In this document: piece by piece, positions 1 to 9,837 of the stretch | How the letters are laid out: each line of letters starts with the position of its first letter | Position numbering within the stretch: position 1 is the stretch's first letter | NCBI GenBank assembly: GCA_036897485.1 | Contig: JAYMTF010001504.1 | Coordinates: 1 to 23,026, forward strand | Direction: 5' to 3' | DNA: 23,026 nt | From: Pelargonium nanum | Lineage: Eukaryota; Streptophyta; Magnoliopsida; Geraniales; Geraniaceae | Notes under the pieces: generated by a model | The model's database searches: none | Seen by the model: only the letters and a program-made list of their open reading frames with translations | What the model was told of the DNA's origin: nothing | Translations under genes and position numbers: made by a program

Positions 1-312
1 TTAACGGACAATTTCACGGAGAGTGACGGCAGTCACTTAATTGGGTTTCAAATAAAAATGAGGGCACTTAATTGGGCTGGAAATAATAGTGTAGGTACTA
101 CATTGGGTACAATAAAGGTTTGGGCAACAAATTGGGTTTCGCGCACAAGTTCAGGCACCAAAATTACCTTTAACCCTAGTTTAATTGGAGAGAGATTTTA
201 GTGGCAAGGGTAATTTAGTCAGTTTAAGCAAAAAGGTGTGGATTTATTCTTTATTGGTTTGGATTTATCACCACCCTTTATATACTGTAAAAAATAATAA
301 CGAAACTTTTGA
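1..312. repeat. Repeat-like intergenic DNA at the left edge
   Basis: No gene is visible. From about 30 to 150 the motif AATTGGG or a near copy (ATTGGGT) recurs at about 25, 60-ish, 100 and 130, each followed by an A-rich stretch, so the segment reads as a few degenerate repeats of roughly 35 bp. The opening bases (TTAACGGACAATTTC) resemble the subterminal sequence of common plant DNA transposons, but the other end lies outside the window, so no element can be bounded. From 184 to 312 the DNA is plain AT-rich sequence that served as target for the LINE to the right. Confidence 0.4.
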
Positions 313-314
313 AG

Positions 315-332
315 AAAAAAAGTATGAATTTT
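315..332. repeat. Target site duplication, left copy (LINE 1)
   Basis: Seven A followed by GTATGAATTTT. The same 18 bases recur at 3985-4002, directly after the 3' A-run of the LINE. This is the expected footprint of target-primed reverse transcription and fixes the left end of the LINE at 333. Confidence 0.85.
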
Positions 333-2881
333 CTCCTCTTGCATGAGAAGATTGGTGGGAATCCGCAACCTTTGAGGCTTATTAATGGCTTCTCGCAAGC
401 TGTCCTGGGGGCGGGGTTAATTGATCTTGGCGCGGTTGGGGGGCAATTTACGTGGCGAAGGGGTGTTGAGGCGACTCAAGTCCAGGAGAGACTTGATAGA
501 GCTTTTGGTTCAAGGAGTTGGGTTGAGAACTACAGCCAATGGTTAGTAACGAACCTTCCATATGTGTCTTCGGATCATAGGCCTCTTTTGATTGAGCCAA
601 GGAGGCAATTGCTGGAGCGAAGGAAACTCTGTTTTCGTTATGAAAATTGTTGGTCAACGGACCCGGACTGTGGTAGGGTGGTTCGGGAGGCTTGGCTGGG
701 CTCGGTTGGGTTGGCATTTATGGATAAAATTCGTTGCTGTGGAGAGGCGCTTTTGAGATGGAGAGGGTCGGCCAGTACTGGGGTGGATAGGGACTTGGCT
801 GTGACGCGCTCTCGACTACATTCGGCTTCGCTGTGCTTGGAGGAGGAGGAAGCTGCTCGGTCCAATTATTGGAGAACACTCAAGCAACACGAAATATATT
901 GGGGTCAGAGAGCGAAGTCGCTTTGGTTGCAAAGTGGGGATTTAAATACTAAATATTTTCACTCCGCGGCATCGGCTCGAAAACGACGCAATACCTTAGT
1001 GCATTTGAAGAATGGGGAAGGTGTTTGGTTGACTGCTGAAGAGGGATTAGGTGAATACTTACAGCGTCATTTTGTGCAAATGACGAGGGCTGGTATTGCG
1101 AAGCCGAGCAGGGTCTGTCGATTCATTGATCGAGTTGTTTCGGATGATCATAATGCTTGGTTGACGAAGCCTTTTGTGCGTGAGGAGGTTAAGAAGGCTA
1201 TTTTTGACATGCACCCCGATAAATCGCCGGGTTCGGATGGCATGGGAGCTGGGTTTTATCAAAAGCATTGGGCAATTGTGGGTGATTTGGTGACAGAGAC
1301 GTGTCTATCTTGCCTTCGTGATAATGTGCTGCCGCCCGGTTTTAATGACACAACGATTGTTTTGTTGCCGAAGAAGGATAAGCCGGAGGTAGTAGGTGAT
1401 CTTCGGCCTATTGCGCTATGCAATGTAGCGTATAAAATTGTTTCTAAAATGCTTACTAATCGGCTCAGTAAAATCATTGGGGATGTGGTGTCGGATTCGC
1501 AATCTGCGTTTATTAAGGGTCGGATAATTACGGAAAATGTTTGTATAGCAAACAAGGTCATCCATTGGATCAATCGCCATTCGCGGGGGGAGCATGGGTG
1601 GGCGGCGTTTAAGTTAGACATGGCGAAGGCTTATGACCGGGTGGAATGAAATTATTTGGAGCAAATTATGTATGCGATGGGTTTTGCAGATCAATGGGTG
1701 CGCTGGGTGATGCTTTGCGTGTCCACTGTTCGATTTCGTCTCAATTTTAACCGGGAGCTGTTGCCGGGCTTTGCTCCGGGTAGAGGGTTGCGACAAGGCG
1801 ATCCCATCTCGCCGTATTTGTTTATACTCTGTGCGGAAGGCCTTTCGTGTTTGATTCGAGCTAAGGAAAGACAAGGACAGCTTGTGGGGTGTAGAGTGGT
1901 GAGGCAATGTCCGCGAGTTTCTCACATGTTTTTCGCTGATGATTCGATGATCTTTTCACGTGTTATTGACGAAGATATTGATCACTTGAAGCATGTGTTG
2001 TCGGAGTATGAGCTTGCATCGGGTCAGCTTGTGAACTATGCGAAATCATCAGTGATTTTTAGCCCGAGCACTGATTCGGATTCGAGAGGTATGGTGGGCA
2101 GCCGGTTGGGAGGGCGGAGGTGGATGGTTTTGGGAGTTACCTTAGTATGCCGGTTGGTATCGGGAGGCGAAAGATTGGTGTTTTTGCTAATCTAATTGAT
2201 CATGCTCGAACTCGTATGTCCGGATAGGGGAAGAAGTGGCTATCCGCTGCTGGTAAACAGGTGCTGCTTAAATCGGTCGCTCAAGCTCTTCCGGCTTATC
2301 TTATGAGCGTGTACCTGGTTCCTAAAACGGTAAGTGATGATCTGGAACGTCTTTGGAATAGCTTTTGATGGAACTCGAGTGGTCTTAATCGGAAGTCGAT
2401 TCATTGGAAGGAATGGAAGAAATTGTGTTTTAGTAAGGAGGCTGGTGGGTTGGATTTTCGGGACCTTCGTGATTTTAACTTGGCACTTTTAGGCAAACAA
2501 GGTTGGAGGTTGATGACTCGTCCGGAGACGTTGTTCGCAAGGGTGTTTAAGGGTCGCTATTTTCCGGATGGGTCTTTCGGTACTGCAACTATTGGTGCCA
2601 ATCCGAGTTACACATGGCGCTCTTTTTTGGAGGCTCTAGCTCTGTTGAGAAAAGGAAGTAGGTGGCGGATTGGTGATGGTCGACTTGTTAAAATATATAA
2701 AGACAGGTGGTTGAGTGCGGAGGAGGGTGTTGGTTGCCCGCCACGGGTTGTGTCGGGTGATGCGAGGGTAGAGGAGATTATAGTGAGAGGTGGGGGTACT
2801 TGGAATGAGCCTTGCTGTGCTGTTTTGTTTCCGGATTCGGTGACAAAGCGTATACTTGATATCCCGCTAGTTATGTTGTAA
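333..2881 (+). pseudogene. LINE 1 endonuclease C-terminus and reverse transcriptase
   Basis: The first frame shows the end of an AP-type endonuclease: HEKIGG, then [11 protein letters not shown] and the conserved SDHRPL (SDH at about 570-578). Reverse transcriptase follows: [48 protein letters not shown] around 1613-1646, and the catalytic FADD at 1932-1943. Downstream, MPVGIGRRK, LSAAGKQVLLKSV and WKEWKKLCFSKEAGGLDFRDL are the usual thumb and connector blocks. Three stops interrupt it; each sits where the family has tryptophan (YDRVE-W, MSG-W, NSF-W). A shift of frame near 2100-2118 separates the palm from the connector. The apparent start in the flanking DNA at 309 or 324 is not a real ORF start, since the first 24 bases or so belong to the target site. 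Confidence 0.9.
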
Positions 2882-2883
2882 GG

Positions 2884-3962
2884 GAGGACAGATGGATGTG
2901 GGCTTGTGAATTAGATGGGGACTATACTGTGCGGAGTGCGTATAAGATGCAAAGACCTGAGATGGTTGATTCGGGTGTTCGAGAGGTGTGGCGGAGACTG
3001 TGGAATGCGGAGGTGCAACCCAAAATTAAGGTATTTTGGTGGCGAGTCCTCTCTAATTGCCTCCCGGTAGCTGTTGTGTTGGCTTCTCGTATGGTTAATA
3101 TTGCTCCTACGTGTCGATGCTGTAATTTGGGGAATAAAGGTGTCCTGCATTGTTTGGTGCAGTGCGTGGAAGCTGGTAAGGTGTGGCGTTTAATTGGATT
3201 GGAAAGCTTGGGGTTGGGTGTTGGGGAGATTTGGGATTGGTTCCTTTCTCTGTTAAATGTTGTCTCTGATACCAACTTTGCACATGCTCTCTATTTGGGT
3301 TGGGGTATATGGCAGAGGAGGAATAAGCTTGTGTGGAAGGATGAGTGGATGGGTGCTGATGATGTGTTGAGGATGGTGGATGTTGTGCGGTGTGGTTGGC
3401 GGGAGGCGTGTGCAGTCCAGGTTGCTGTTCGTCAGTCCGGTCGGGGGGGGTTCGAGGCAGGAGTTGTGGCAGGTGGGTTGCGCCGTCGGCAGCTTGGGTG
3501 AAGCTCAATTTTGATGCTGCGACTTTCAGTTCAGACGAGGGCTGTGGTGGTGGCTGGGTTGCTCGGGATGATCGGGGGAGGTGGCTGGGGGGCGGTAGCC
3601 GGCGATGGTTGGGGTCGGAGAGGGACTCGAGGAAAGTGGAGGCGATGGCTGCTCGTGAAGCTCTGTCATGGATAAAAGCTCAAGGTTGGCAGCAGGTAGT
3701 TCTCGAGGGGGATGCCCAAAGGGTTATTTCAGATCTCACGTTAGGATCCGAGATGAATGGTGTGTATGGTCTATTAATTAGTGATTGTATTTCGATTGCT
3801 ATGTCGTTAGAGAAGGTTCAGTTCTCTTTTGTAAAACGGTCTGCGAATGAGGTTGCTCATGTCCTAGCTAGGGCTTCCCGTTCCTTGTCTGATCGTATTT
3901 CATGGTGTATGTCAGATTGTCCTCCGATGATAGAGCCGTTTATATTATCTGATTTGAATTAA
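2884..3962 (+). pseudogene. LINE 1 zinc finger and RNase H region
   Basis: After a change of frame near 2880 the reading resumes with DRWMWACELDGDYTVRSAY and PKIKVFWWRVLSNCLP, then a cysteine/histidine cluster (CRCC...HCLVQC), which is the zf-RVT block. A further frameshift at the G8 run 3443-3450 moves into the RNase H domain: WVKLNFDAAT (first Asp), EAMAAREAL (Glu), EGDAQRV (second Asp) and SANEVAHVLA near the end, stopping with TAA at 3960-3962. This is the RVT_3-type RNase H typical of plant LINEs. The acidic residues are still present, so decay is mainly by frame breaks rather than loss of the active site. Confidence 0.88.
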
Positions 3963-3984
3963 TGAAGTGTTGGTATTTTCGAAA

Positions 3985-4002
3985 AAAAAAAGTATGAATT
4001 TT
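3985..4002. repeat. Target site duplication, right copy (LINE 1)
   Basis: The 18 bases match 315-332 exactly and follow the LINE tail. The boundary between A-tail and duplicated A-run is ambiguous by a few bases, because both are runs of A. Confidence 0.85.
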
Positions 4003-4241
4003 TGTGTTGACATTATAAATTGTTTTTTTAGTATAGATATGTTATTGTGGCTTAAGTTTACCTCTATAAAGCATCTTTATCGTCAATTTCTTTTTAGTTT
4101 GTCAAAGTGAAGAAAACTATAATGACTAGAAAGTGTGTGACACTTTTCATACTAAAAAATGTTTGTCAACAAATATATATTTTAAAAAATTCCTTCAATT
4201 CAAAAAGTGCGAAATGATTTAATATTAGAAAATTTTCACAT
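4003..4241. other. AT-rich spacer
   Basis: No gene or bounded element seen. The only structure is a short hairpin near 4130-4148 (AAAGTGT ... ACACTTT). Confidence 0.5.
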
Positions 4242-4280
4242 GACTACCATCAGTTATTGACTTAAATCACATTTATGCCA
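4242..4280 (+). repeat. Left terminal inverted repeat
   Basis: Matches the reverse complement of 5100-5138 at 37 of 39 positions; the two differences lie in the inner ten bases. Confidence 0.85.
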
Positions 4281-4509
4281 AGAACTTTTTTTCAAATCAA
4301 ATACCCACCTAAACTATGACATGACTTTTCCATCCGTTAAGTTTAACGAATTGTCCAAAAAAATCACAATACCCGTTTTACCCTTGTATTCATTGTTCTT
4401 GGTGTTCTTGATGTTTCAAAAATAAAATCAAACATAAAATTAAAAACCCAAAATCAAAGTCAAAAATATATAATTAACTCAACACAAAATAAAAAAACGA
4501 ACTCATAAT

Positions 4510-4660
4510 TATGATTTGAGTTCGATTTAGGATTCGATTTTGGTTTCAATTTGGAGTTCGATTTGAGTTCGAATTTGGGTTCGATGAGAGTTTGATTTTG
4601 AGTTCGAATTTGAGTTTGTTGTTGTTGTTTGTTTATTCTTGTTGTTGTTGTTGTTTTGGG
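4510..4660 (+). repeat. GAGTTCGATTT-type minisatellite and GTT microsatellite
   Basis: From about 4510 to 4616 units of 11-15 bp built on GAGTTCGATTT repeat with drift. From 4617 to about 4655 follow interrupted GTT triplets. Reading frames across it (Asn/Lys/Ser-rich on the minus strand) are by-products of the repeat and not genes. Confidence 0.7.
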
Positions 4661-4913
4661 TTTTTTCATGTATGTTGTATTTGGTTGTATCTGGTGCTCT
4701 TAAGACCAAACTAACAAGACTCGTTCAAGCTCCAAAAATGGAGGTACAAAGCTATATGGTGTGCTTGGGTCTCAAAGTGGAGGTACAAAAAAATGTCTCA
4801 TCTTGTACCTTCAAGCTTCGTTTAGATTTGCTATTAAAAAGTATGAGGAGGAGAAGATGTTATAGTTTAGATTTGTAATTAAAAAATCAGATTGAATTTT
4901 AAAATTATTGAGA

Positions 4914-4983
4914 CTCGCCGGAAACTTCAAAAGTTTGAAGTTTCCGGTGACGGAATCATCAAACTTTTGAAGTTTTGGGCGAG
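4914..4983. repeat. Nested hairpin in the TIR element
   Basis: CCGGAAACTTCAAA (4918-4931) pairs perfectly with TTTGAAGTTTCCGG (4934-4947) with a two-base centre. A larger inverted pair, CTCGCC...CTTCAAAAGTTTGA against TCAAACTTTTGAAG...GGCGAG, spans 4914-4983, so two alternative folds share one arm. Confidence 0.75.
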
Positions 4984-5066
4984 CTATGAAAAATACAATA
5001 ATAAAAAAATTAAGAATATTAGAATGAAGAAGGGCAATTTAGGAATTCTAAAAATATAATAATAAG

Positions 5067-5085
5067 TCATGTGCAATGCACATGA
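5067..5085. repeat. Perfect 19-bp palindrome
   Basis: TCATGTGCA, a single A, then TGCACATGA. It lies 15 bp inside the right terminal repeat of the TIR element. Confidence 0.75.
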
Positions 5086-5099
5086 TGAAAAATGTCATT

Positions 5100-5138
5100 T
5101 GGCACACATGTGATTTAAGTCAATAACTGATGGTAGTC
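5100..5138 (-). repeat. Right terminal inverted repeat
   Basis: Inverted partner of 4242-4280. The following 17 bases partly repeat its last part in direct orientation. Confidence 0.85.
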
Positions 5139-5155
5139 AATAACTTATGGTAGTT

Positions 5156-6120
5156 CATCTTGGGTATGGAAAGCCCTATGTCAGGGTAGAGACTTTTTGC
5201 TTCAGCACACTCACTGGAAAGTCGGATCCGGAGATAGGATTCGATTGTTCAAAGACAAGTGGATTTCTCCTATGCCTTCTGCTCCAGCTACAGTAACAGA
5301 CTCCACTTTTAAGCCTGTTGTAGCTTTACTCATTGACCCTTACAGTCGTGAGTGGAGACAAGACATGATTTCTTCATGGCTTGGGCCTAGTTTTATTCCT
5401 ATAGTAATTGCAATGAAGTTATCCCAGATTGATCCTTCAAGGGACCATATGGTGTGGGATGGGTCGGCTTCTGGGAGGTATTCGGTTAAAACAGGGTATT
5501 TTACTCTACTTCAATCCAGTATTCCTCAACCCATTGTGGATTGTAGCAATAGGGATTGGAAGAAGATTTGGTCTTTTAAATTTCCAGAAAAAGTCAAATT
5601 CTTTATTTGGAAATGTTTATGGGATGTCATTCCTGTTAAGTCTCTTCTTCTATCTAGGAAATTACTGCACAACTCAGATTGCTCTAGATGTGGGGATACA
5701 GATGAGACTGTAGCTCATTGCCTCTTCTCATGTCCGGACAGTAGAAGTGTCTGGTTCTCATCATCCTTAGGATTCCAATCATCTGAGTGGGTATCTATAT
5801 TGGATTGGTGGAATTCTTGTCGTCAGTTTCTGGGTAACAAGAATACTTCTCATATTGGTATTAAGATGATTAGTCTCCTATGGGCAATCTGGAAACGTAG
5901 ATGTACTCAAGTATTTGACCATACTCTTCCCAACCCCTCTATTACTTCTTTCCTTGCTGAATCCATGCTTCACGATTGGAACTCAAGCTTCGCAATGGAG
6001 CATAACTTTAATGGTAGAAAGGCTAAGCTTTCCATACCAAATGTTACACATAATCCAAACTGTTTTCATGTCATGGAATGTGATGGTAGCTACAAAGATC
6101 ATTCAGCTGGAGGAGGCTAG
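5156..6120 (+). pseudogene. LINE 2 zinc finger / RNase H reading frame
   Basis: An open frame of about 320 codons covers the zf-RVT region and the first strand of the RNase H domain up to the TAG at 6118-6120. There is no plausible initiation codon of its own; the first in-frame methionine is internal to the domain. It is the surviving C-terminal part of an ORF2 protein and not a host gene. Confidence 0.85.
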
Positions 6121-6530
6121 CAACTGTCCAATAAGGAACATGTCTTGGCACGAAACTTTTTTGGCTTAACCTCTACCTTTTCAGCTTTGGAAGCAGAAGC
6201 TTTGACTCTTCGTTCAGCATAATTATTCTGTCTACGACACAACTTATTATCCACTATATTTCTTACAAATTGTAGTAATCTTTTCAGGTGGATTGAAGAA
6301 GGAGCAATAGTAGATAGCAGCTGCACTTATGTGGTCAATGATATTTTGTTTCTGTTAGAGCACTTTTATGGGAAACAGGTAGTGCAGTTAGTTAGTAGAA
6401 AGAAGGTTGTAAATGCCCATAAGTTGGCTACTTTTGGTAGAGCAGGTTTTTATAAACTTTGGGTATCTAATACTTTATGTACTGCTCCTTTATAATGAAA
6501 CTATGCTTTCGGATTGTCAAAATAAAAAAA
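5156..6530 (+). mobile_element. LINE 2: 3' fragment of a second plant L1-type LINE
   Basis: Coding begins abruptly right after the TIR element with SWVWKALCQGRDFL, continues as WKVGSGDRIRLFKDKW, then GRYSVKTGY, FKFPEKVKFFIWKCLWDVIP and the zinc finger CSRCG...ETVAHCLFSC (about 5683-5733), and enters RNase H at CDGSYKDHSAGGG. A TAG at 6118-6120 stops the frame where the family has Trp; the same frame then continues to 6228 (QLSNKEHVLARNF, ALEAEALTLRSA). The last RNase H block (KKVVNAHKLATFGRAG) ends with TAA near 6495. The tail runs into a short A-rich stretch at about 6521-6530. Endonuclease and reverse transcriptase are absent. It is a different subfamily from LINE 1 by sequence, and less broken over the shared part. 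A clean target duplication was not found. Confidence 0.88.
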
Positions 6531-6590
6531 TGTATAAGTCCAGTGATTCTTAAGTTATTGTAGTTGACTCATCTTTTTATTATCTATGTT

Positions 6591-6745
6591 TAGTATAGCG
6601 GTAATTGGTAAATTATCCAATCGGTCGTGTGTTAGAGTCACATGAACAATTTTGAACATGGATAGTGAGGGATCCATATTTTTCGGAAAAGAAAAATTGG
6701 GTACGTACCTTTTCATTTCACTCTCGGGGCTTAGTTCAGTCCCTT
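6591..6745 (+). mobile_element. Candidate tRNA-derived SINE remnant
   Basis: TAGTATAGCGG at 6591-6601 fits the RNA polymerase III box A pattern TRGYNNANNNG, and GTTAGAGTC at 6631-6639 fits box B (GWTCRANNC) with one mismatch, at a spacing usual for tRNA-derived promoters. The following 100 bp are AT-rich without a clear tail. It is short and diverged, so it could be chance; no flanking duplication was identified. Confidence 0.35.
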
Positions 6746-8080
6746 ATTTTTTTAATCTGACTGGTAGGGTTCTTTGGAAAATCATCTTCATGTTAGAGGT
6801 GTTCTTGAAATATATATAAGTCTTAATATCAAAATGTATCTTTTCAATGTTTAAACTTTTGGTCCGCAAATATTTGAAATGAAATATATTTTGGTGTTCA
6901 TAAGAAAAACACTATATACCACTTTATTGAACTAGTGAGTGTATGACACATACTTAATAATTAAAACTCATATTCGTCCTAAATACGCTCATCCAAATCC
7001 AATTAATGTTACAAGTTGATAATGTCAACATCAATAATTCATTGGATAATGCATTTGTAGATACAACAAGCCTTATCTGAATTCAATCAATTATGGTTTT
7101 TGACTGAGGCTCTATCATTAATATGTTAATTGAGAGTAAGGTAATCTCGATTGTACAATCAAATTTATTAGTCTATAATCTTGATATTTAGTGTTATTGG
7201 TCTCTAGTTTTTAGTGTTTATTTTTATTTTTAAAAGTCACGTCACTCTTTTGTTTGGCTATCAAAATGTTCGGTAGTTTGATATCTGCTCTACTGTTCTT
7301 CAGTTTTGAAATTTAATGCAATTATAGCAGTTTCTTTTTCTTCTCATTTGAAAAATGAAGACATGACCTCTTTTTTTATAATAAAAAATATATAAATCTC
7401 ATGCACTAGATACAAATTACAATACGGAAAAGATATGACACCATGTGAAAGGAACATATCTGATATATAATACTATAATTATTATTTGATGTTTCTGTAC
7501 AATTTGTATATACACATAATTATTATGTCTTTTGTTGTATCATTTTGTGGATTTATCTGGCACCATGTGAGAGGCTCATTATACTAACAAATCTTCCATG
7601 ATTCTCTTCAATTTTAACACTACAACCAAGTAAATTATGTATATAATATTATTTAACCAATTAATTCACTAAAACACTGATCAGAACAGACCGGCACATA
7701 TGCTAGGTTGCAAAAATGGTGCCGCTAACAAGGAATCACAAGAACAATGATGATGCTACAAAAAAAAAACAGCCATTCTTGGTGGTTATGACTGATGATG
7801 TGCAAGACCAAAGTTTCTTTGTTAAGTTTTGTGTAAGTTTCACATTAATTATTGATCTTTGTAATATTAGACATTTTGATTGTATAAATATGATGATGCA
7901 TTTGACTAATTTCAAAGCATACTAATAAATTTGTGACCATTGCATAAAATTCAACCAACTTGACTTTGGTATTAGCATAGAGGTATATTGAGGATTAGGT
8001 GGTGCTAGTGAAGCCTATATATTGACATTTTTTCATATATATATTCAATTTTTTACATTGCATTGGAATTATAACAAATC
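6746..8080. other. AT-rich intergenic DNA
   Basis: I see no gene. Short reading frames have no coding character. A 16-bp near-repeat, CACCATGTGAAAGG and CACCATGTGAGAGG, occurs at about 7440 and 7562. Confidence 0.5.
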
Positions 8081-8100
8081 TACTTACATAGATGTAAGTA
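8081..8100. repeat. 20-bp inverted repeat TACTTACAT/ATGTAAGTA
   Basis: Two perfect 9-bp arms with a two-base centre. It lies between two direct copies of TTGCATTGGAATTA (about 8058 and 8113), just left of the LTR-like fossil. Confidence 0.6.
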
Positions 8101-8131
8101 TTGTATTTTATATTGCATTGGAATTAAGGTC

Positions 8132-8660
8132 TAAATTTAACATGTAACTATTGTTTTTTACCATGTGTAAGTATGTCCGTAAATTATAGATAGACAAATA
8201 ATTATCAAAGCAATCTTTAAATGTTATGTCTAATTGAGACATTCGTTGAGTTGTAAGAATCCCAGTGAGTTTGGATAATCACGAGACCTGTTAACTCTAC
8301 TTTCTCAACTTTTATAGATTTGTTATCCATCCCTTTGCACACTTACTGACCTGAATTCAATTTTCTCACATTGTATCAGAGTTAAAAAAAAAGACAAATT
8401 AGTGAAAAATAACGTGCTCAGTTAACGATGTATAGTTTTACTATCGAGGCTTAAATATAATATGTAACTACTGTTTTCTACAAGCGGCGTGTAAGTCGCA
8501 TTGAACATTCTTGACATACGAGTTATTATCGAAACATTAATTTGTAAGAATCTTCGTGTTTGGATAATCATAAGACATGTTAGCTCGACTTTCCCAACTT
8601 TTAGAGATTTGTTATCCGTCCCTTTGCACACTCATTGCCTTGAATTTTCTCCTATAATTC
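8132..8660 (+). mobile_element. Fossil of a small LTR element (TRIM-like)
   Basis: Two diverged direct repeats, about 8132-8370 and 8449-8660, share long blocks such as GATTTGTTATCC, CCCTTTGCACAC and GTTTGGATAATCA. Immediately after the first copy stands TTGTATCAGAG, close to the initiator-methionine tRNA primer site TGGTATCAGAG used by plant LTR retrotransposons. The interior is only about 75 bp and non-coding. Terminal repeats of 200-240 bp with a tiny interior fit a TRIM. The copies differ strongly by eye, so the element looks old, and it is broken. An ordinary tandem duplication with a chance primer-site match remains possible. Confidence 0.45.
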
Positions 8661-9256
8661 TCCATTTCCAAGAAGTCATCACCACAAATCCCATGTTTTG
8701 TTTTAATGTTTTTGAATATGTAAAATGTGGCCAACACCACTTTGATTGATTCTCTTCCCTAACCACTCATGTTCTTGAAAACAGTTCCACTGTTTCGAAA
8801 ACCCAAAACTGAGAAAAATTCAGAGAATGGTGCGAAGAAGGTCCACATCAATGCCAAAACTGAACATAACCTTTTGTGTGATTCTAGAAAGTTGATTATG
8901 ATTTTAGAGGGAAAATGGCATATAGGTGATCATTAGAATAAAGAAGTTTAAGCAGTGCATACAAGGTGTTTGTCAATTTGTCTCACAGAATATTGGTAGA
9001 AAATTTAGAATTGTCTGTTTACCCAAAAAGATCCAAATTGAAGCTGAGCTGCTTGCGTGCCCAATTCATACTCATCCACCTCACCTACAGCATCTGCATC
9101 ACACACAACCTCTTGTATTCTATGCTTTTTCAAAAAAATTATTGTTTTGCAGAGAAGTAGAAAAGAGAAGAGAAGAGCCAGCTAAGACCTTCATTTAATG
9201 TTATTTAATTGAGTTTAATTTATGATATTTTTCTGAATTTGTAATATGTAAAATAC
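8661..9256. other. Intergenic DNA without recognised features
   Basis: No supported gene or repeat. A short frame beginning at 8827 (MVRRRSTSMPKLNIT) is soon closed and has no recognisable continuation. Confidence 0.45.
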
Positions 9257-9500
9257 TTAATTTGGTTTCAAAAATTTTATACCAAAAATAATCTCTAAAT
9301 TTTCGTGTTTCGCTCCGATTTAGTGTCTTTAGAGCTTATATCAAAAGTTAAGGGACCTAATTGGCTCAATATGTGAAAGTTCAGGAGCCAAATTGGATTA
9401 AAATACCAAGATTCAGGGATTATTTTTGGCTAAAAATATTTAAGAATCAAATTGGATTAAAACATCAAAATTCGGGAACCAGTTTGGATCATTTATTAGT
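9257..9500. repeat. Short inverted-repeat element (MITE-like)
   Basis: The left arm (about 9258-9302) contains ACCAAAAATAATC and pairs imperfectly with the right arm (about 9418-9455) containing GATTATTTTTGGC. Inside and beyond, a unit AAATTGGATTAAAA-A-CAA-ATTC-GG occurs twice in direct orientation (about 9390 and 9449). The ends are not sharp and no target duplication is certain. Confidence 0.45.
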
Positions 9501-9837
9501 GTAATATGGTAGAAAACAGAGGACAAAAGGAAACCGACTAGACTAAAGACCATAGAAAATGGTGAGAGTGAGTCAAGAGTGTAGCTAGCTAAACTTGTAT
9601 CCCATAAACACTGACTCAATAGTCAATCCATGCTTGTCACTTAGCAATTTTCAAATGGATGGACCAAACCCAAAAAACAGAACATTTAGTGTGGGGACCC
9701 TTCGAGATTGGCTCAACCCAACCCATCTCACTCTTTTTAAATGTAGCTCCTCACACCACAAACTCAACACACTCCCATTTTTTCACTTGTTGGGTTTTGG
9801 CTCTAGGCTCTGCCTCTAGCTACCTTGAAACTGTGTC

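Larger units (their letters stand above)
333..3984 (+). mobile_element. 5'-truncated plant L1-type LINE with RNase H, inactive
   Basis: A non-LTR retrotransposon copy that begins inside the endonuclease domain and runs through reverse transcriptase, a zf-RVT-type zinc finger and an RNase H domain to a short 3' tail ending TTTTCG plus an A-run. It is flanked by an 18-bp target duplication, so the insertion is complete as it landed and the missing 5' part was never copied. The ORF2-like frame is broken by three in-frame stops (1647-1649, 2225-2227, 2366-2368) and about three frameshifts (about 2100-2118, 2875-2890, and at the G8 run 3443-3450). The GC-richer, codon-like composition contrasts sharply with the AT-rich flanks. 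The domain order is that of the plant L1-like LINEs with a C-terminal RNase H. Confidence 0.93.
4242..5138. mobile_element. Non-autonomous TIR DNA transposon, 897 bp
   Basis: Positions 4242-4280 and 5100-5138 are inverted copies of each other over 39 bases with two mismatches, starting GACTACCATCAGTTATTGAC. No transposase is visible inside. The interior holds a degenerate tandem array of GAGTTCGATTT-like units, a GTT run, and two strong hairpins near the right end. Long ends and lack of coding sequence fit a MULE-like or similar MITE. I could not find a clean target duplication. Directly right of the end, 5139-5155 repeats part of the terminal sequence (AATAACTTATGGTAGT), so the right end may be rearranged or doubled. 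Family assignment is therefore open. Confidence 0.8.

Noticed and set aside
309-1649. A 446-codon frame as a host protein gene
   Set aside because: It is the endonuclease/reverse transcriptase part of a truncated LINE, and its first codons lie in the target duplication.
4460-4709. Minus-strand Asn/Lys/Ser-rich frames
   Set aside because: They are translations of a minisatellite and a GTT run inside a TIR element.
4639-4878. 79-codon plus-strand frame in the TIR element as a possible small protein
   Set aside because: It starts in the GTT microsatellite, has no recognisable domain, and lies in a non-autonomous element.
8926-9198. 90-codon frame between the LTR-like fossil and the permease gene
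   Set aside because: No domain, no promoter context and ordinary AT-rich composition; a chance frame.
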